DNA from: Streptomyces bluensis
GTDB lineage: Bacteria; Actinomycetota; Actinomycetes; Streptomycetales; Streptomycetaceae
DNA length: 64,000 nucleotides
Direction: 5' to 3'
NCBI RefSeq assembly: GCF_014650715.1
Contig: NZ_BMVM01000002.1
Location: 186,001 to 250,000 of the forward strand
A program made the translations under genes and the position numbers. Shown piece by piece: positions 18,789 to 28,276 of this stretch (position 1 is its first letter; each line of letters starts with the position of its first letter). The notes under the pieces are model-generated. The model had not been told where the DNA came from. It made no database searches and worked only from the letters and a program-made list of their open reading frames with translations.

Positions 18789-20146
18789 GTGGGGGTGTTT
18801 CCTTCCACGAGTTTCAGGAGTGCGGCCAGGTCGCCGGGCCGGGTGTGAGGGTTGAGCAGGGTGGCTTTGAGCCAGAGCCGGCCGTCGGGTGCGGCGCGTC
18901 CGAGGACGGCCCGACCGTCGTGGAGGAGTTGGCGGCGGATGTCCGCCACGGCGGCGTCGGTCGCTCCGGTGGGCCGGAACAAGACGGTGCTGATGGTGGG
19001 TGGGGCGTAGAGCTCGAAGCCGGGGTGTGTGTCCACGAGTGCGGCGAATTCGGCGGCGAGGGCGCAGACCTGGTCGATGAGCGCGCCGAGTCCCTCGCGT
19101 CCGAGGGTTTTGAGGGTGACGGCGATTTTGAGGATGTCGGGGCGGCGGGTGGTGCGCAGGGACCGGCCGAGCAGGTCAGGCAGTCCGGCCGCGGTGTCGT
19201 CGGTGGCGTTGAGGTAGTCGGTGTGGTGGGCCAGTACGGCGAGGTCGGCGGCGTCGCGTACGGCGAGGAGTCCGGCGGCGGCGGGCTGCCAGCCGAGTTT
19301 GTGCAGGTCGAGGGTGACGGTGTGGGCGCGGTCGAGGCCGTGCAGCCGGTGGCGGTGGTGGTCGCTGAGGAGGAGTCCTCCGCCGTATGCGGCGTCCACG
19401 TGCAGTCGGGCGCCTCGGGCGGCGCACAGGTCGGCGAGGCCGGGGAGCGGGTCGATGAGCCCGGCGTCGGTGGTGCCGGCGGTTGCGGTGACGAGGACGG
19501 GGCGGGGCAGCGAAGCGAGGGCGTCGTCGAGGGCGGCGGGGGTGAGGATGCCGTCGGGGGTGGGGACGACGACGGGTTCGGGGAGGCCGAGGAGCCAGGC
19601 GGCGCGGCGCAGGGAGTGGTGGGCGTTGGCGCCGCAGACGAGCTGGAGGGGTTCTGGGGCGTGCCGGGTTTCGCGGGCGAGGAGGAGGGCGAGTTGGTTG
19701 GACTCGGTGCCTCCGGTGGTGACGAGGGCGTCGCCCGCGTGCAGTTCGTCGGCGAGTGCTCTGGTGACGAGTGTCTCCAGTGCCGAGGCGGCGGGGGCCT
19801 GGTCCCATGAGTCGAGGGAGGGGTTGAGGGCGGAGGCGGCGAGGTCGGCGGCGGTCGCGACGGCGAGGGGCGGGCAGTGGAGGTGGGCCGTGCACAGGGG
19901 GTCGGCGGGGTCGGCGGCGCCTGCGGCGAATGCGTGGACGAGGGTGTGGAGTGCGTCCGGGTCGCCTTGGCGTGGGAGTACCTCGCCGACGGCGGCCCGG
20001 ACGCGTGCGGTGACGGCCTGCGGCCCGCCTTTGGGGAGGGGGCCGCCTCGCGCGTGGGTGCCCTCGCTCAGGGCGCGCAGCACTGTGTGGAGCAACTGCC
20101 CCAGCGTGGTGCCTCCGGCGGTTGAGGCGAGGGGCGGGGTGCTCAT
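18785..20146 (-). CDS. PLP-dependent amino acid decarboxylase (lysine/diaminobutyrate decarboxylase type)
   Basis: Protein of 453 residues of the group II PLP decarboxylase family (DesA, DdcA, RhbB). Recognisable blocks are LVTTGGTESNQLALLLARE, TAGTTDAGLIDPL, the Asp of HVDAAYGGG and the PLP lysine in LDLHKLGW. It should supply a diamine (cadaverine or diaminopropane) to the N-hydroxylase downstream. ATG start 20146. It is shorter than the usual 480-550 residues because the N-terminal extension is short. The two-gene operon is isolated from other siderophore genes. Confidence 0.88.
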   Translation of the reverse strand: MSTPPLASTAGGTTLGQLLHTVLRALSEGTHARGGPLPKGGPQAVTARVRAAVGEVLPRQGDPDALHTLVHAFAAGAADPADPLCTAHLHCPPLAVATAADLAASALNPSLDSWDQAPAASALETLVTRALADELHAGDALVTTGGTESNQLALLLARETRHAPEPLQLVCGANAHHSLRRAAWLLGLPEPVVVPTPDGILTPAALDDALASLPRPVLVTATAGTTDAGLIDPLPGLADLCAARGARLHVDAAYGGGLLLSDHHRHRLHGLDRAHTVTLDLHKLGWQPAAAGLLAVRDAADLAVLAHHTDYLNATDDTAAGLPDLLGRSLRTTRRPDILKIAVTLKTLGREGLGALIDQVCALAAEFAALVDTHPGFELYAPPTISTVLFRPTGATDAAVADIRRQLLHDGRAVLGRAAPDGRLWLKATLLNPHTRPGDLAALLKLVEGNTPT

Positions 20147-20263
20147 GCCGGGTACAACGATGCCGCGCGGGTGAGGGTGCTGTTGGGGAGCGCGGTTGAG
20201 GTCTCTGCCGGTGGATGTCTGCGGGTTGTGTGCGGGGTGTGCGGCTTGTCGCTCAGTTCCCCG

Positions 20264-20279
20264 CGCCCCTTACGGGGCG
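20264..20279 (-). terminator. Small hairpin overlapping the pepN stop codon
   Basis: CGCCCC-TTAC-GGGGCG; the TAA stop of pepN lies within the loop region. Similar GC-rich hairpins commonly end Streptomyces genes. It is short, so confidence is moderate. Confidence 0.4.
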
Positions 20280-22771
20280 TCGGTCTCCCTTACCCTCAAG
20301 GCCCTTTCGAGGTCGTCCAGTTGGTCCGTCAGCTTGCGGCGCAGGGATGGGGTCGGGTCGGAGGTGCGGAGGCACTGCTCGCCGAGGCGGAGGGTTTCGG
20401 CGTTGACGGCGTGCACGGGGAAGGCCCAGCGGCCCGCGGCGTCGGCGATGGCGGGGCCGCGGCGGGCGGCGAGGGCGACCGCGTCGGTGAAGTACCGCTC
20501 CACGTACTCCTGAAGCACCTCGGCCTGTTCGGGCTGCCAGAAGCCTTGGGCGGTGGCTGTGAACAGGTAGTTGGAGAGGTCGTCGGTGGCGAACATGGCT
20601 TCCCAGGCGGTGCGCTTGGACTCCGGGTCGGGCAGTGCGGCGCGGCAGCGGGCGGCGCCCTCCTGGCCGGTGGCGCTCGGGTCGCGCTGTGCCTCGGCGG
20701 CGATCGCGGTCTCGTCGGTGGCGCCGAGGACGGCGAGGCGGCCCAGGATGCGCCAGCGCAGTTCGGGGTCGAGTTCGGGACCGCCGGGCACGGTGCCGTC
20801 GGCGAGCCAGGCGGCGATGGTGTCGGGGTGGGCGGCGACGTCGATGAAGTGGCGTACGGCGGTGAGGCGCAGGCCGGGGTGGGAGCCGTCCTCGGTGCGG
20901 CGGATCAGGTCGCGGCACAGGGTGGTGAGGGTGGACAGGGCTGCGGGCCGGTCGGTGTCCGTCAGGAAGCGGTCGGTGATCTGGGCCGACGCGAACGACA
21001 GGACGCCCTGGACCAGTGACACGTCCGTTTCGAGGGGCAGATGGGTGCGCGCGGTCTCCAGGTAGGCGGTGGGGGGCAGTTCGCCGTCGCGGACGGTGTC
21101 CCGCAGGGAGTTCCAGACGACGGCGCGGGTCAGCGCGTCGGGGAGTGCGGACAGGTTGTCGCGGATGGCGGTGAAGGATTCGGGGTCGAAGCGGACCTTG
21201 GCGTAGGTGAGGTCGCCGTCGTTGACCAGGAGCAGGGCGGGGCGTTTGCCGATCGGCTCGGCGGTGTCCTGGGGGATGTCGAGGTGGAGGCGTTCGCGCA
21301 GGACGAGGCGGCCGGTGTCACCGGGGTCCGGGTCGTAGAGGCCGACGGCGACGCGGTGCGGGCGGCTGCCGTGGCGCTCGGTGGTGAGGGTGTAGGTGCC
21401 GTCGTCGGCCGGGGTGACCTTCGGGGTGAGGGTGTCGACGCCCGTGGTACGCAGCCAGGAGGCCGCCCAGGCGTGCACGTCGCGGTCGGTGGCGTCGGCG
21501 AGGGAGTCGATGAAGTCGGCGAGGGTGGCGTTGCCGAACCGGTGGCGGGCGAAGTGGGTGTTGATGCCGGCGAGGAAGTTCTTCTCGCCGAGCCAGGCCA
21601 CGAGTTGCCGGAGCGCGGAGGCGCCCTTGGCGTAGGAGATGCCGTCGAAGTTGAGCAGCGCGGAGGCGGTGTCGTCGACGGTTTCGGGGGCGACCGGGTG
21701 GGTGGAGGGGCGTTGGTCGGCGTCGTAGCCCCAGGCTTTGCGGGCGACGCCGAAGTCGACCCAGGTGTCGGTGAAGCGGGTGGCTTCGGTGAGGGTCTGG
21801 TAGCCCATGTATTCGGCGAAGGACTCGTTCAGCCAGATGTCGTCCCACCACTTGAGGGTGACGAGGTCGCCGAACCACATGTGGGCCATCTCGTGGGCGA
21901 TGACCATGGCGCGGGTCTGCCGCTCGGTGTCGGTGACGGCGGAGCGGTAGAGGAACTCGTCGCGGAAGGTGACCAGGCCGGGGTTCTCCATGGCCCCGAA
22001 GTTGAATTCGGGGACGAATGCCTGGTCGTAGGAGTCGAAGGGGTACGGCTCCTCGAACTTCTCGTGGTAGCGGTCGAAGCAGGCGCGCGTGATGTCGAGG
22101 ATTTCGTCGGCGTCGACGTCCAGGTGGGGTGCGAGGGAACGGCGGCAGTGGAGGGCGAAGGGGAGTCCGCGGTGTTCGGTGCGCACGGAGTGCCAGGGCC
22201 CGGCGGCGACGGCCACCAGGTAGGTGGAGATCAGCGGTGTGGGGGCGGCGTGCCAGGTGCCGTCCTCCCGCTGCTCTGTGACGCCGTTGGCGATGACCTT
22301 CCAGTTGTCGGGGGCCGTCACGGACAGTTCGAAGACGGCCTTGAGGTCGGGCTGGTCGAAGGCCGGGAAGACGCGCTTGCAGTCGTCCAGGGCGAGTTGC
22401 GTGTAGACGTAGGTCTCGCCGTCGGTGGGGTCGGTGAAGCGGTGCATGCCCTCGCCGGTGCGGGAGTAGCGCATGACGGCGTCGATGCGCAGCTCGTGCT
22501 CGCCGGTGGTCAGGTCCTTGAGGGGCAGCCGGTTCTCGGTGAACGTGTCCAGGTCGAGGTGGTGTCCGTCGAGGACGGCGTGACGCAGTTCTTCGGGCTT
22601 GAGCTCGACGAACGTGTCCGTGGCTTTCTGGTCCCCGCGTACCGTGAACTGGATGGCGGTGCGGGAGACGAACAGCTCGTCGCCGTGTGTCAGGTCGAGG
22701 TCGATCTGATAGCGGTGGACGTCGAGGAGCCTGGCACGGGTCTGCGCTTCGTCGCGCGTCAGTACGGACAT
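20270..22771 (-). CDS. pepN: Aminopeptidase N (M1 zinc metallopeptidase)
   Basis: Protein of 833 residues that removes N-terminal residues from peptides in the cytoplasm. The substrate motif GAMEN (FNFGAMENPGL) and the zinc site HEMAHMWFGD, with the distant Glu in LNESFAEY, are intact. The ERAP1-like C-terminal domain covers about 500-820. Start taken as ATG 22771 (MSVLTRDE). An in-frame ATG at 22780 lies within the putative -10 element, so 22771 fits a leaderless transcript better. The length matches actinobacterial PepN. Confidence 0.95.
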   Translation of the reverse strand: MSVLTRDEAQTRARLLDVHRYQIDLDLTHGDELFVSRTAIQFTVRGDQKATDTFVELKPEELRHAVLDGHHLDLDTFTENRLPLKDLTTGEHELRIDAVMRYSRTGEGMHRFTDPTDGETYVYTQLALDDCKRVFPAFDQPDLKAVFELSVTAPDNWKVIANGVTEQREDGTWHAAPTPLISTYLVAVAAGPWHSVRTEHRGLPFALHCRRSLAPHLDVDADEILDITRACFDRYHEKFEEPYPFDSYDQAFVPEFNFGAMENPGLVTFRDEFLYRSAVTDTERQTRAMVIAHEMAHMWFGDLVTLKWWDDIWLNESFAEYMGYQTLTEATRFTDTWVDFGVARKAWGYDADQRPSTHPVAPETVDDTASALLNFDGISYAKGASALRQLVAWLGEKNFLAGINTHFARHRFGNATLADFIDSLADATDRDVHAWAASWLRTTGVDTLTPKVTPADDGTYTLTTERHGSRPHRVAVGLYDPDPGDTGRLVLRERLHLDIPQDTAEPIGKRPALLLVNDGDLTYAKVRFDPESFTAIRDNLSALPDALTRAVVWNSLRDTVRDGELPPTAYLETARTHLPLETDVSLVQGVLSFASAQITDRFLTDTDRPAALSTLTTLCRDLIRRTEDGSHPGLRLTAVRHFIDVAAHPDTIAAWLADGTVPGGPELDPELRWRILGRLAVLGATDETAIAAEAQRDPSATGQEGAARCRAALPDPESKRTAWEAMFATDDLSNYLFTATAQGFWQPEQAEVLQEYVERYFTDAVALAARRGPAIADAAGRWAFPVHAVNAETLRLGEQCLRTSDPTPSLRRKLTDQLDDLERALRVRETDAP

Positions 22772-22778
22772 GCAGGAC

Positions 22779-22800
22779 ATGCTGCCTGATGCCACTGACA
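22779..22800 (-). promoter_or_regulatory. Candidate PafBC/RecA-NDp type promoter of pepN
   Basis: Minus strand: TGTCAGTG (22800-22793), 8 nt, CAGCAT (22784-22779), 7 nt, ATG at 22771. Spacing is identical to the element before polA (1709-1730). Transcription would begin at the ATG. Inference from sequence pattern. Confidence 0.45.
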
Positions 22801-23034
22801 CGGCACAGGGGCGGGCCGGTACACGGCTTTTGTCCGCTGCCCTTCGCCGTCTTCGCGTGTGCGCCCCCGGTGCGTGGTGCGTCCCCGCCGGCTCAGGTCT
22901 GTGTTCGGTGCTGCGTGTGCTTTTGCCGTCTGTCCCGCCCTGAGCGCCGCCTGCTTCTGCCCGAGCGCCGTGCGCCTCGCGCTGCGCGCCGCGCGCTGTG
23001 TCCGGGTGCCCTCGGCCTGCGCGCCGGCCGGGCT

Positions 23035-23403
23035 TCAGCTGGCGGGCGTGGTGTCACCGCCCGTGGCGGATGCGCCGTTCACCGCGTCGTCCGCGATGCG
23101 CTCGTGGTGGCGGATGACCTCGGCGATGATGAAGTTCAGGAGTTTCTCGGCGAATGCCGGGTCGAGGTTGGCGTTCTCGGCGAGGGTGCGCAGCCGGGCG
23201 ATCTGCTGGGCCTCGCGTGTGGGGTCGGCGGGCGGCAGCCGGTGTTCGGCCTTGAGGTGGCCGACCTGCTGGGTGCACTTGAAGCGCTCGGCGAGCATGT
23301 GGACGACGGCGGCGTCGATGTTGTCGATGCTCTGGCGCAGCCGGGCGAGTTCGGCGCGGACGGCGGGGTCGACTTCTCCGGTGCCGGTGTTGCTGGTGGT
23401 CAT
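23035..23403 (-). CDS. Chorismate mutase (AroQ class)
   Basis: Protein of 122 residues, an all-helical AroQ fold that converts chorismate to prephenate for Phe/Tyr synthesis. Key elements are LRQSIDNIDAAVVHMLAERF (first helix with Arg), the Lys in GHLKAEH, and the C-terminal helix LLNFIIAEVIRHHE. ATG 23403 follows AGGGTG; a GTG three codons upstream is possible. Trp genes lie 37 kb away and are not linked. Confidence 0.92.
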   Translation of the reverse strand: MTTSNTGTGEVDPAVRAELARLRQSIDNIDAAVVHMLAERFKCTQQVGHLKAEHRLPPADPTREAQQIARLRTLAENANLDPAFAEKLLNFIIAEVIRHHERIADDAVNGASATGGDTTPAS

Positions 23404-23413
23404 GGGCGTCACC

Positions 23414-24268
23414 CTACGGGGCGTGCGGTTGTTCGATCGCCGGGCGGCTCTCCTGGGTGCGGAAGCGGACCGGGGCCACGCCGACGCGGCGGGTGAACAG
23501 GCGGGAGAAGTAGGCCGGGTCGTCGTAGCCGACGCGGCGGGCCACGGCGGCGACGGGCAGGTCGGTCGAGGCGAGCAGTTCCTTGGCGCGGTCCAGCCGG
23601 ATGCGCAGGAGGTAGTCCTTGGGGCTGCAGCCCGCGCCGCGCCGGACGGCGGTGCGCAGTTCGGCGGTGGTCATGCCGAGCCGGGCGGCGTGTTCGGCGA
23701 CCGAGAGGGGCCGGCAGGCGTCGCGGGCGAGGGCCTGCAGGAGCCGGTCTCCGTCGGGGGCGAGGTCGGCGCGGGCGCCGCGCAGGGTGACGAGGAGCTC
23801 GTGCAGGGCGGCGCCGGCCGCCACCTCGGGCAGGGGTGTGTCGCGCTGGACGGTGCGGGCGATGCGGCCGATGACGGCGCGGGCGCCGGAGGCGTCCGAG
23901 AGGGGCACCACGGGCCGGTTCGGTTCGATGCAGCCGAGTTCGGTGTACGCCTCGGTCGCGGGTCCGGTGAACGCGACCCAGCTCTCGTCCCAGTGCGGGT
24001 CGGGGCCGTAGTGGTGCGGGACGCCGGGGGTGAGCCAGAGCAGGACGGGCGCGGTGACCTCGACGCGGGGGCCGTCGCCGGCCCGGAACCAGCCGCCGCC
24101 CGCGCCGATCACGACGGCCACGTGGTGGTCGAGGGTGCGGGGCCCGACGGTGGGCAGCTCGCCGTACTGCAGTCCGACGCCGAGGCACGCGAGGCCGAGC
24201 CGGTGGAGGGCCGGGCCGGGCGTGAAGTACCGCATCCAGGTGTGGTAGGCGCGCCTGGCTGCGTCCAC
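23414..24268 (-). CDS. AraC-family transcriptional regulator
   Basis: Protein of 284 residues. An N-terminal cupin-like sensing domain covers about 1-160. The C-terminal pair of HTH motifs covers about 180-280 (PLSVAEHAARLGMTTAELR; then VAAVARRVGYDDPAYFSRLF). GTG 24268 has GAGGACACC upstream. A longer frame from 24310 would lie over the direct-repeat operator and is less likely. Divergent from the GH35 beta-galactosidase across a 76-bp gap, so it is probably the local regulator, with the sugar ligand bound by the cupin. Confidence 0.9.
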   Translation of the reverse strand: MDAARRAYHTWMRYFTPGPALHRLGLACLGVGLQYGELPTVGPRTLDHHVAVVIGAGGGWFRAGDGPRVEVTAPVLLWLTPGVPHHYGPDPHWDESWVAFTGPATEAYTELGCIEPNRPVVPLSDASGARAVIGRIARTVQRDTPLPEVAAGAALHELLVTLRGARADLAPDGDRLLQALARDACRPLSVAEHAARLGMTTAELRTAVRRGAGCSPKDYLLRIRLDRAKELLASTDLPVAAVARRVGYDDPAYFSRLFTRRVGVAPVRFRTQESRPAIEQPHAP

Positions 24269-24280
24269 GGTGTCCTCACT

Positions 24281-24314
24281 TTCGTCCAAGCGTCGTCGAT
24301 CTTTGTCCATGGAC
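24281..24314. promoter_or_regulatory. Candidate AraC operator: direct repeats one 21-bp step apart
   Basis: TTCGTCCAAG (24281-24290) and TTTGTCCATG (24302-24311) match at 8 of 10 positions. They are offset by exactly 21 bp, the half-site spacing typical of AraC proteins. The second copy overlaps a 10-bp palindrome GTCCATGGAC (24305-24314). It sits between the divergent regulator and beta-galactosidase starts. Confidence 0.55.
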
Positions 24315-24344
24315 GGGCCCACCGCCAGGGGCGAGGGTGGGGCC

Positions 24345-26141
24345 ATGAGCGAATCCAGGGTCGGAGACGGCGAATTCAGTGTCGGAGACAGCGATTTCCT
24401 GCTGGACGGGCGCCCGGTGCGGCTGCTGTCGGGTGCGCTGCACTACTTCCGGGTGCGGGAGGAGCAGTGGGGCCACCGCCTGGCGATGCTGCGGGCGTTG
24501 GGCCTCAACTGTGTGGAGACGTACGTCCCGTGGAACCTGCACGAGCCGCGTCCCGGCGAGTTCCACGAGGTGGGGCAGCTGGGCCGGTTCCTGGACGCGG
24601 CCCGGGAGGCGGGGCTGTGGGCGATCGTGCGTCCGGGCCCGTACATCTGTGCGGAGTGGGAGAACGGCGGGCTGCCGCACTGGGTGACGGGCGAGCTGCG
24701 CACACGGGACGAGCGGTTCCTTCAGCCGGTGGAGCGCTGGTTCCGGCATCTGCTGGGCGAGGTCGTGCCGCGGCAGATCGACCGGGGCGGGCCGGTGATC
24801 ATGGTGCAGGTCGAGAACGAGTACGGCAGCTACGGCACCGACCAGGTGTACCTGCGCCGGCTGGCCGATCTGCTGGTCGCCGAGGGCGTGACGGTGCCGC
24901 TGTGCACCACGGACGGTCCGGAGGACCACATGCTCTCCGGTGGCTCGGTTCCGGGGCTGCTCGCGACGGTCACCTTCGGGTCCCGCGCACGCGAGGGGTT
25001 CGACGTGCTGCGCCGGCACCGCCCCACGGGCCCGCTGATGTGCATGGAGTGGTGGTGCGGCTGGTTCACCTACTGGGGCGGGGAGCAGGCGGCACGCGAC
25101 GCCGAGGACGCCGCCCGGTCGCTGCGCGAGATCCTGGAGTGCGGTGCCTCGGTGAACCTCTACATGGCGCACGGCGGGACGAACTTCGCGGGCTGGGCGG
25201 GCGCGAACCGGGGCGGCGGCGTCCTGCACGACGGGACGCTGCACCCGGACGTCACGTCGTACGACTACGACGCGCCGATCGACGAGTACGGGCGCCCCAC
25301 CGAGAAGTTCTGGCGCTTGAGGGAGATCCTCGCGGAGTACGCGGACGGCCCTCTGCCGGACGTACCGCCCCCGCCCGCGGTCCTCGGTGAGGCCGCCACG
25401 GCGCGACTCACCGCGTGGGCGCCGCTGGAGGACGTCCTGGAGGCCCGCGGCGGTCCGGCGGTCGAGCGGCGGATGCCGCCCACCTTCGAGGATCTGGACG
25501 TGGACCGGGGCCTGGTGCACTACTGCGTGGACATCCCCGGGCCCCGGGAGCCGTACCCGCTGCTCGCGCGCGGGCTGCGCGACCTCGCCGTGGTGTACGT
25601 CGACGGGGAGCGGGCCGGGGTGCTCACGGAGGACGATCCCCAGCTGAAGGAGCCCGTCGCGGGTCCCGCGCGCGTGGAGCTGTGGGTGGAGTCCCTGGGG
25701 AGGGCCAATTACGGTCCCCGGCTCGGCGAGCCGAAGGGCATCACCGGGGGTGTCCTGCACGAGCGGGCGTTCGTGCACGGTGTACGCGCGCGTGGGTTGC
25801 GTGTCGACGCGCTGGACGACGTCGAGGGTGTGCCGTTCCGGGAACTGCCCGAGGAGGGCGCCCCCGGGCTGTACCGCGGCACGTTCGAGGTGCGGGGGGC
25901 AGGGGACGCGCTCCTCGAACTCCCGGGCTGGACGCGGGGCTTCGCCTGGGTCAACGGCTTCAACCTGGGCCGCTACTGGTCGGTGGGACCGCAGAACGCG
26001 CTGTACGTGCCCGGTCCTGTGCTGCGCGAGGGCGTGAACGACCTGTGGGTGCTGGAGCTTCAGGAGGCCGCCGGTGGCCTGCGGAAGCGCACGTCCTCGG
26101 TGCCGCCGGGGCTGCCCTCACTGCGGCCGGTCTCGCGGTAG
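24345..26141 (+). CDS. GH35 beta-galactosidase
   Basis: Protein of 598 residues, glycoside hydrolase family 35, hydrolysing beta-galactosides. N-terminal TIM barrel (about 15-350) has LSGALHYFRVREEQW, the acid/base region VQVENEYGSYG and the nucleophile region MCMEWWCGW. Beta-sandwich domains follow to the end (FAWVNGFNLGRYWSVGPQ). No signal peptide, so probably cytoplasmic, acting on imported oligosaccharides. ATG 24345 has GAGGGTGGGG upstream. Regulated, by inference, by the divergent AraC protein. Confidence 0.94.
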   Translation: MSESRVGDGEFSVGDSDFLLDGRPVRLLSGALHYFRVREEQWGHRLAMLRALGLNCVETYVPWNLHEPRPGEFHEVGQLGRFLDAAREAGLWAIVRPGPYICAEWENGGLPHWVTGELRTRDERFLQPVERWFRHLLGEVVPRQIDRGGPVIMVQVENEYGSYGTDQVYLRRLADLLVAEGVTVPLCTTDGPEDHMLSGGSVPGLLATVTFGSRAREGFDVLRRHRPTGPLMCMEWWCGWFTYWGGEQAARDAEDAARSLREILECGASVNLYMAHGGTNFAGWAGANRGGGVLHDGTLHPDVTSYDYDAPIDEYGRPTEKFWRLREILAEYADGPLPDVPPPPAVLGEAATARLTAWAPLEDVLEARGGPAVERRMPPTFEDLDVDRGLVHYCVDIPGPREPYPLLARGLRDLAVVYVDGERAGVLTEDDPQLKEPVAGPARVELWVESLGRANYGPRLGEPKGITGGVLHERAFVHGVRARGLRVDALDDVEGVPFRELPEEGAPGLYRGTFEVRGAGDALLELPGWTRGFAWVNGFNLGRYWSVGPQNALYVPGPVLREGVNDLWVLELQEAAGGLRKRTSSVPPGLPSLRPVSR

Positions 26142-26176
26142 CTCCCCGGGCCGCGGGTCTGGCGTGATCATTGCGA

Positions 26177-26208
26177 GGGGCGCCCACGACCTCGGTCGCG
26201 GGCGCCCC
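26177..26208. terminator. Hairpin between beta-galactosidase and trypsin genes
   Basis: Arms GGGGCGCCC (26177-26185) and GGGCGCCCC (26200-26208), with an inner GACC/GGTC helix. Located between convergent stops. Confidence 0.75.
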
Positions 26209-26251
26209 GTGCGTCACAGTGCGGACGCGGAGTCACAGCGTGCACGGCGTG

Positions 26252-27112
<861 letters not shown>

Positions 27113-27280
27113 TCAGATGACGGTCAGGTCCCTGTCAGAACGTTGTGTGAAGTATGAAGATCCGCCTCCGCGGGCCACAAGGGGCGAAAACGCGCCACCG
27201 CGCGCCGGTCATCAACCCGTCGGCACGCACAGCCGTCGACTTAGAGTGGAGGCGTACCGAGGCGTCGTGGGGGTGCTGAC

Positions 27281-28195
27281 GTGGCGAACGGCGGACCTGT
27301 TGAGCACGGCTACCCGCACCTGGACACCGTACGGGAGTCGATCACCGCTCTGTACAAGCGCCTGTCGTACGACACGATCCACAGCTTCGCCACCAGTCTG
27401 GCGCCCGTCGACGTGGCGTTCTGCGACACGGACGACCTGCACCTGGGCGCGCAGCGCGTCGCCCGTGAGATCGTCCTGCACTACCGGCTGCCGGACACCC
27501 GGATCATCATCAGCTTCCGCGAGATGGCCCATGCGGCGAACGTCGAGCTGACCGCGGGCCCCGAGTACTTCATCGAGCTCAACGACCGCTTCCGCACCCA
27601 CCGCCGCGACATCGGCGCGGCCCTCGCCCACGAGGTCATGCACGTCTACCTGCACCGTCTGGGCCTGTCGTTCCCCGGCACCCGCGACAACGAGATCCTC
27701 ACGGACACGGCGGCGACATACCTGGGCGCGGGCTGGCTCCTGCTGGACGCCTTCCGGGAGGACCGGGCCTCCTCACAGAAGCTGGGCTACCTCACCCCGG
27801 AGGAGTTCGGCTATGTGCTCGCGAAGCGGGCGGCGCTGTTCGGCGAGGACCCGTCGGTCTGGTTCACCAGTCCGCAGGCGTACACCGCGTACACCAGGGG
27901 CGCGGCCCAGGCCCGTCGCGACGAGCAGCAGCCCCCGCTGACGGCCGCCGGCTGGGCGGGCCGCCGCCGCTACGCCAGGGACCGGCGCCATGCCCAGGAC
28001 CACCGGTACGCCCAGGGCTCCCGTCCGCCGGGCCCGCTGCCGGGGGTTCCGTACGCGTTCACACCCGACGGCCAGGGCCCGCTGCGCGTGTCCTTCCCCT
28101 GTCCCACCTGCCACCAGCGCATCAGAGTCCCCGTCCGGGGCCGGGTCCGCGCCCGCTGCGGGTTGTGCCGGACGGTGCTGGAGTGCGACACGTGA
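27281..28195 (+). CDS. Putative zinc metallopeptidase with C-terminal zinc ribbon
   Basis: Protein of 304 residues without a recognised family name. A zinc-protease signature HEVMH (His117-Glu118-His121) lies in a helical segment followed by a possible third ligand region (NEILTDTAATYLGAG). The middle is followed by an Arg/Tyr/His-rich low-complexity linker (about 215-245). The C-terminus has two Cys pairs, CPTC (274-277) and CGLC (293-296), forming a zinc ribbon. GTG 27281 has a GGGGGTG ribosome site. No signal peptide. Cytoplasmic peptidase activity is inferred only from the HExxH motif. Confidence 0.75.
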   Translation: MANGGPVEHGYPHLDTVRESITALYKRLSYDTIHSFATSLAPVDVAFCDTDDLHLGAQRVAREIVLHYRLPDTRIIISFREMAHAANVELTAGPEYFIELNDRFRTHRRDIGAALAHEVMHVYLHRLGLSFPGTRDNEILTDTAATYLGAGWLLLDAFREDRASSQKLGYLTPEEFGYVLAKRAALFGEDPSVWFTSPQAYTAYTRGAAQARRDEQQPPLTAAGWAGRRRYARDRRHAQDHRYAQGSRPPGPLPGVPYAFTPDGQGPLRVSFPCPTCHQRIRVPVRGRVRARCGLCRTVLECDT

Positions 28196-28276
28196 GGCAT
28201 ACCGGATCAGGTCAGGTCCCTATGAGCCTCTTGAGCCGTTGCCTGAAGGGGGCCGGGCGAGCGAGGCTCGGACGCC

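Noticed and set aside
21041..22789. 582-codon plus-strand frame opposite pepN
   Set aside because: Val/Gly/Glu-rich shadow; pepN has intact M1 motifs.
22859..23034. Start of a long plus-strand frame in the gap after pepN
   Set aside because: Cys/Arg/Ala-rich translation with no ribosome site; it then runs antisense through chorismate mutase and the AraC gene.
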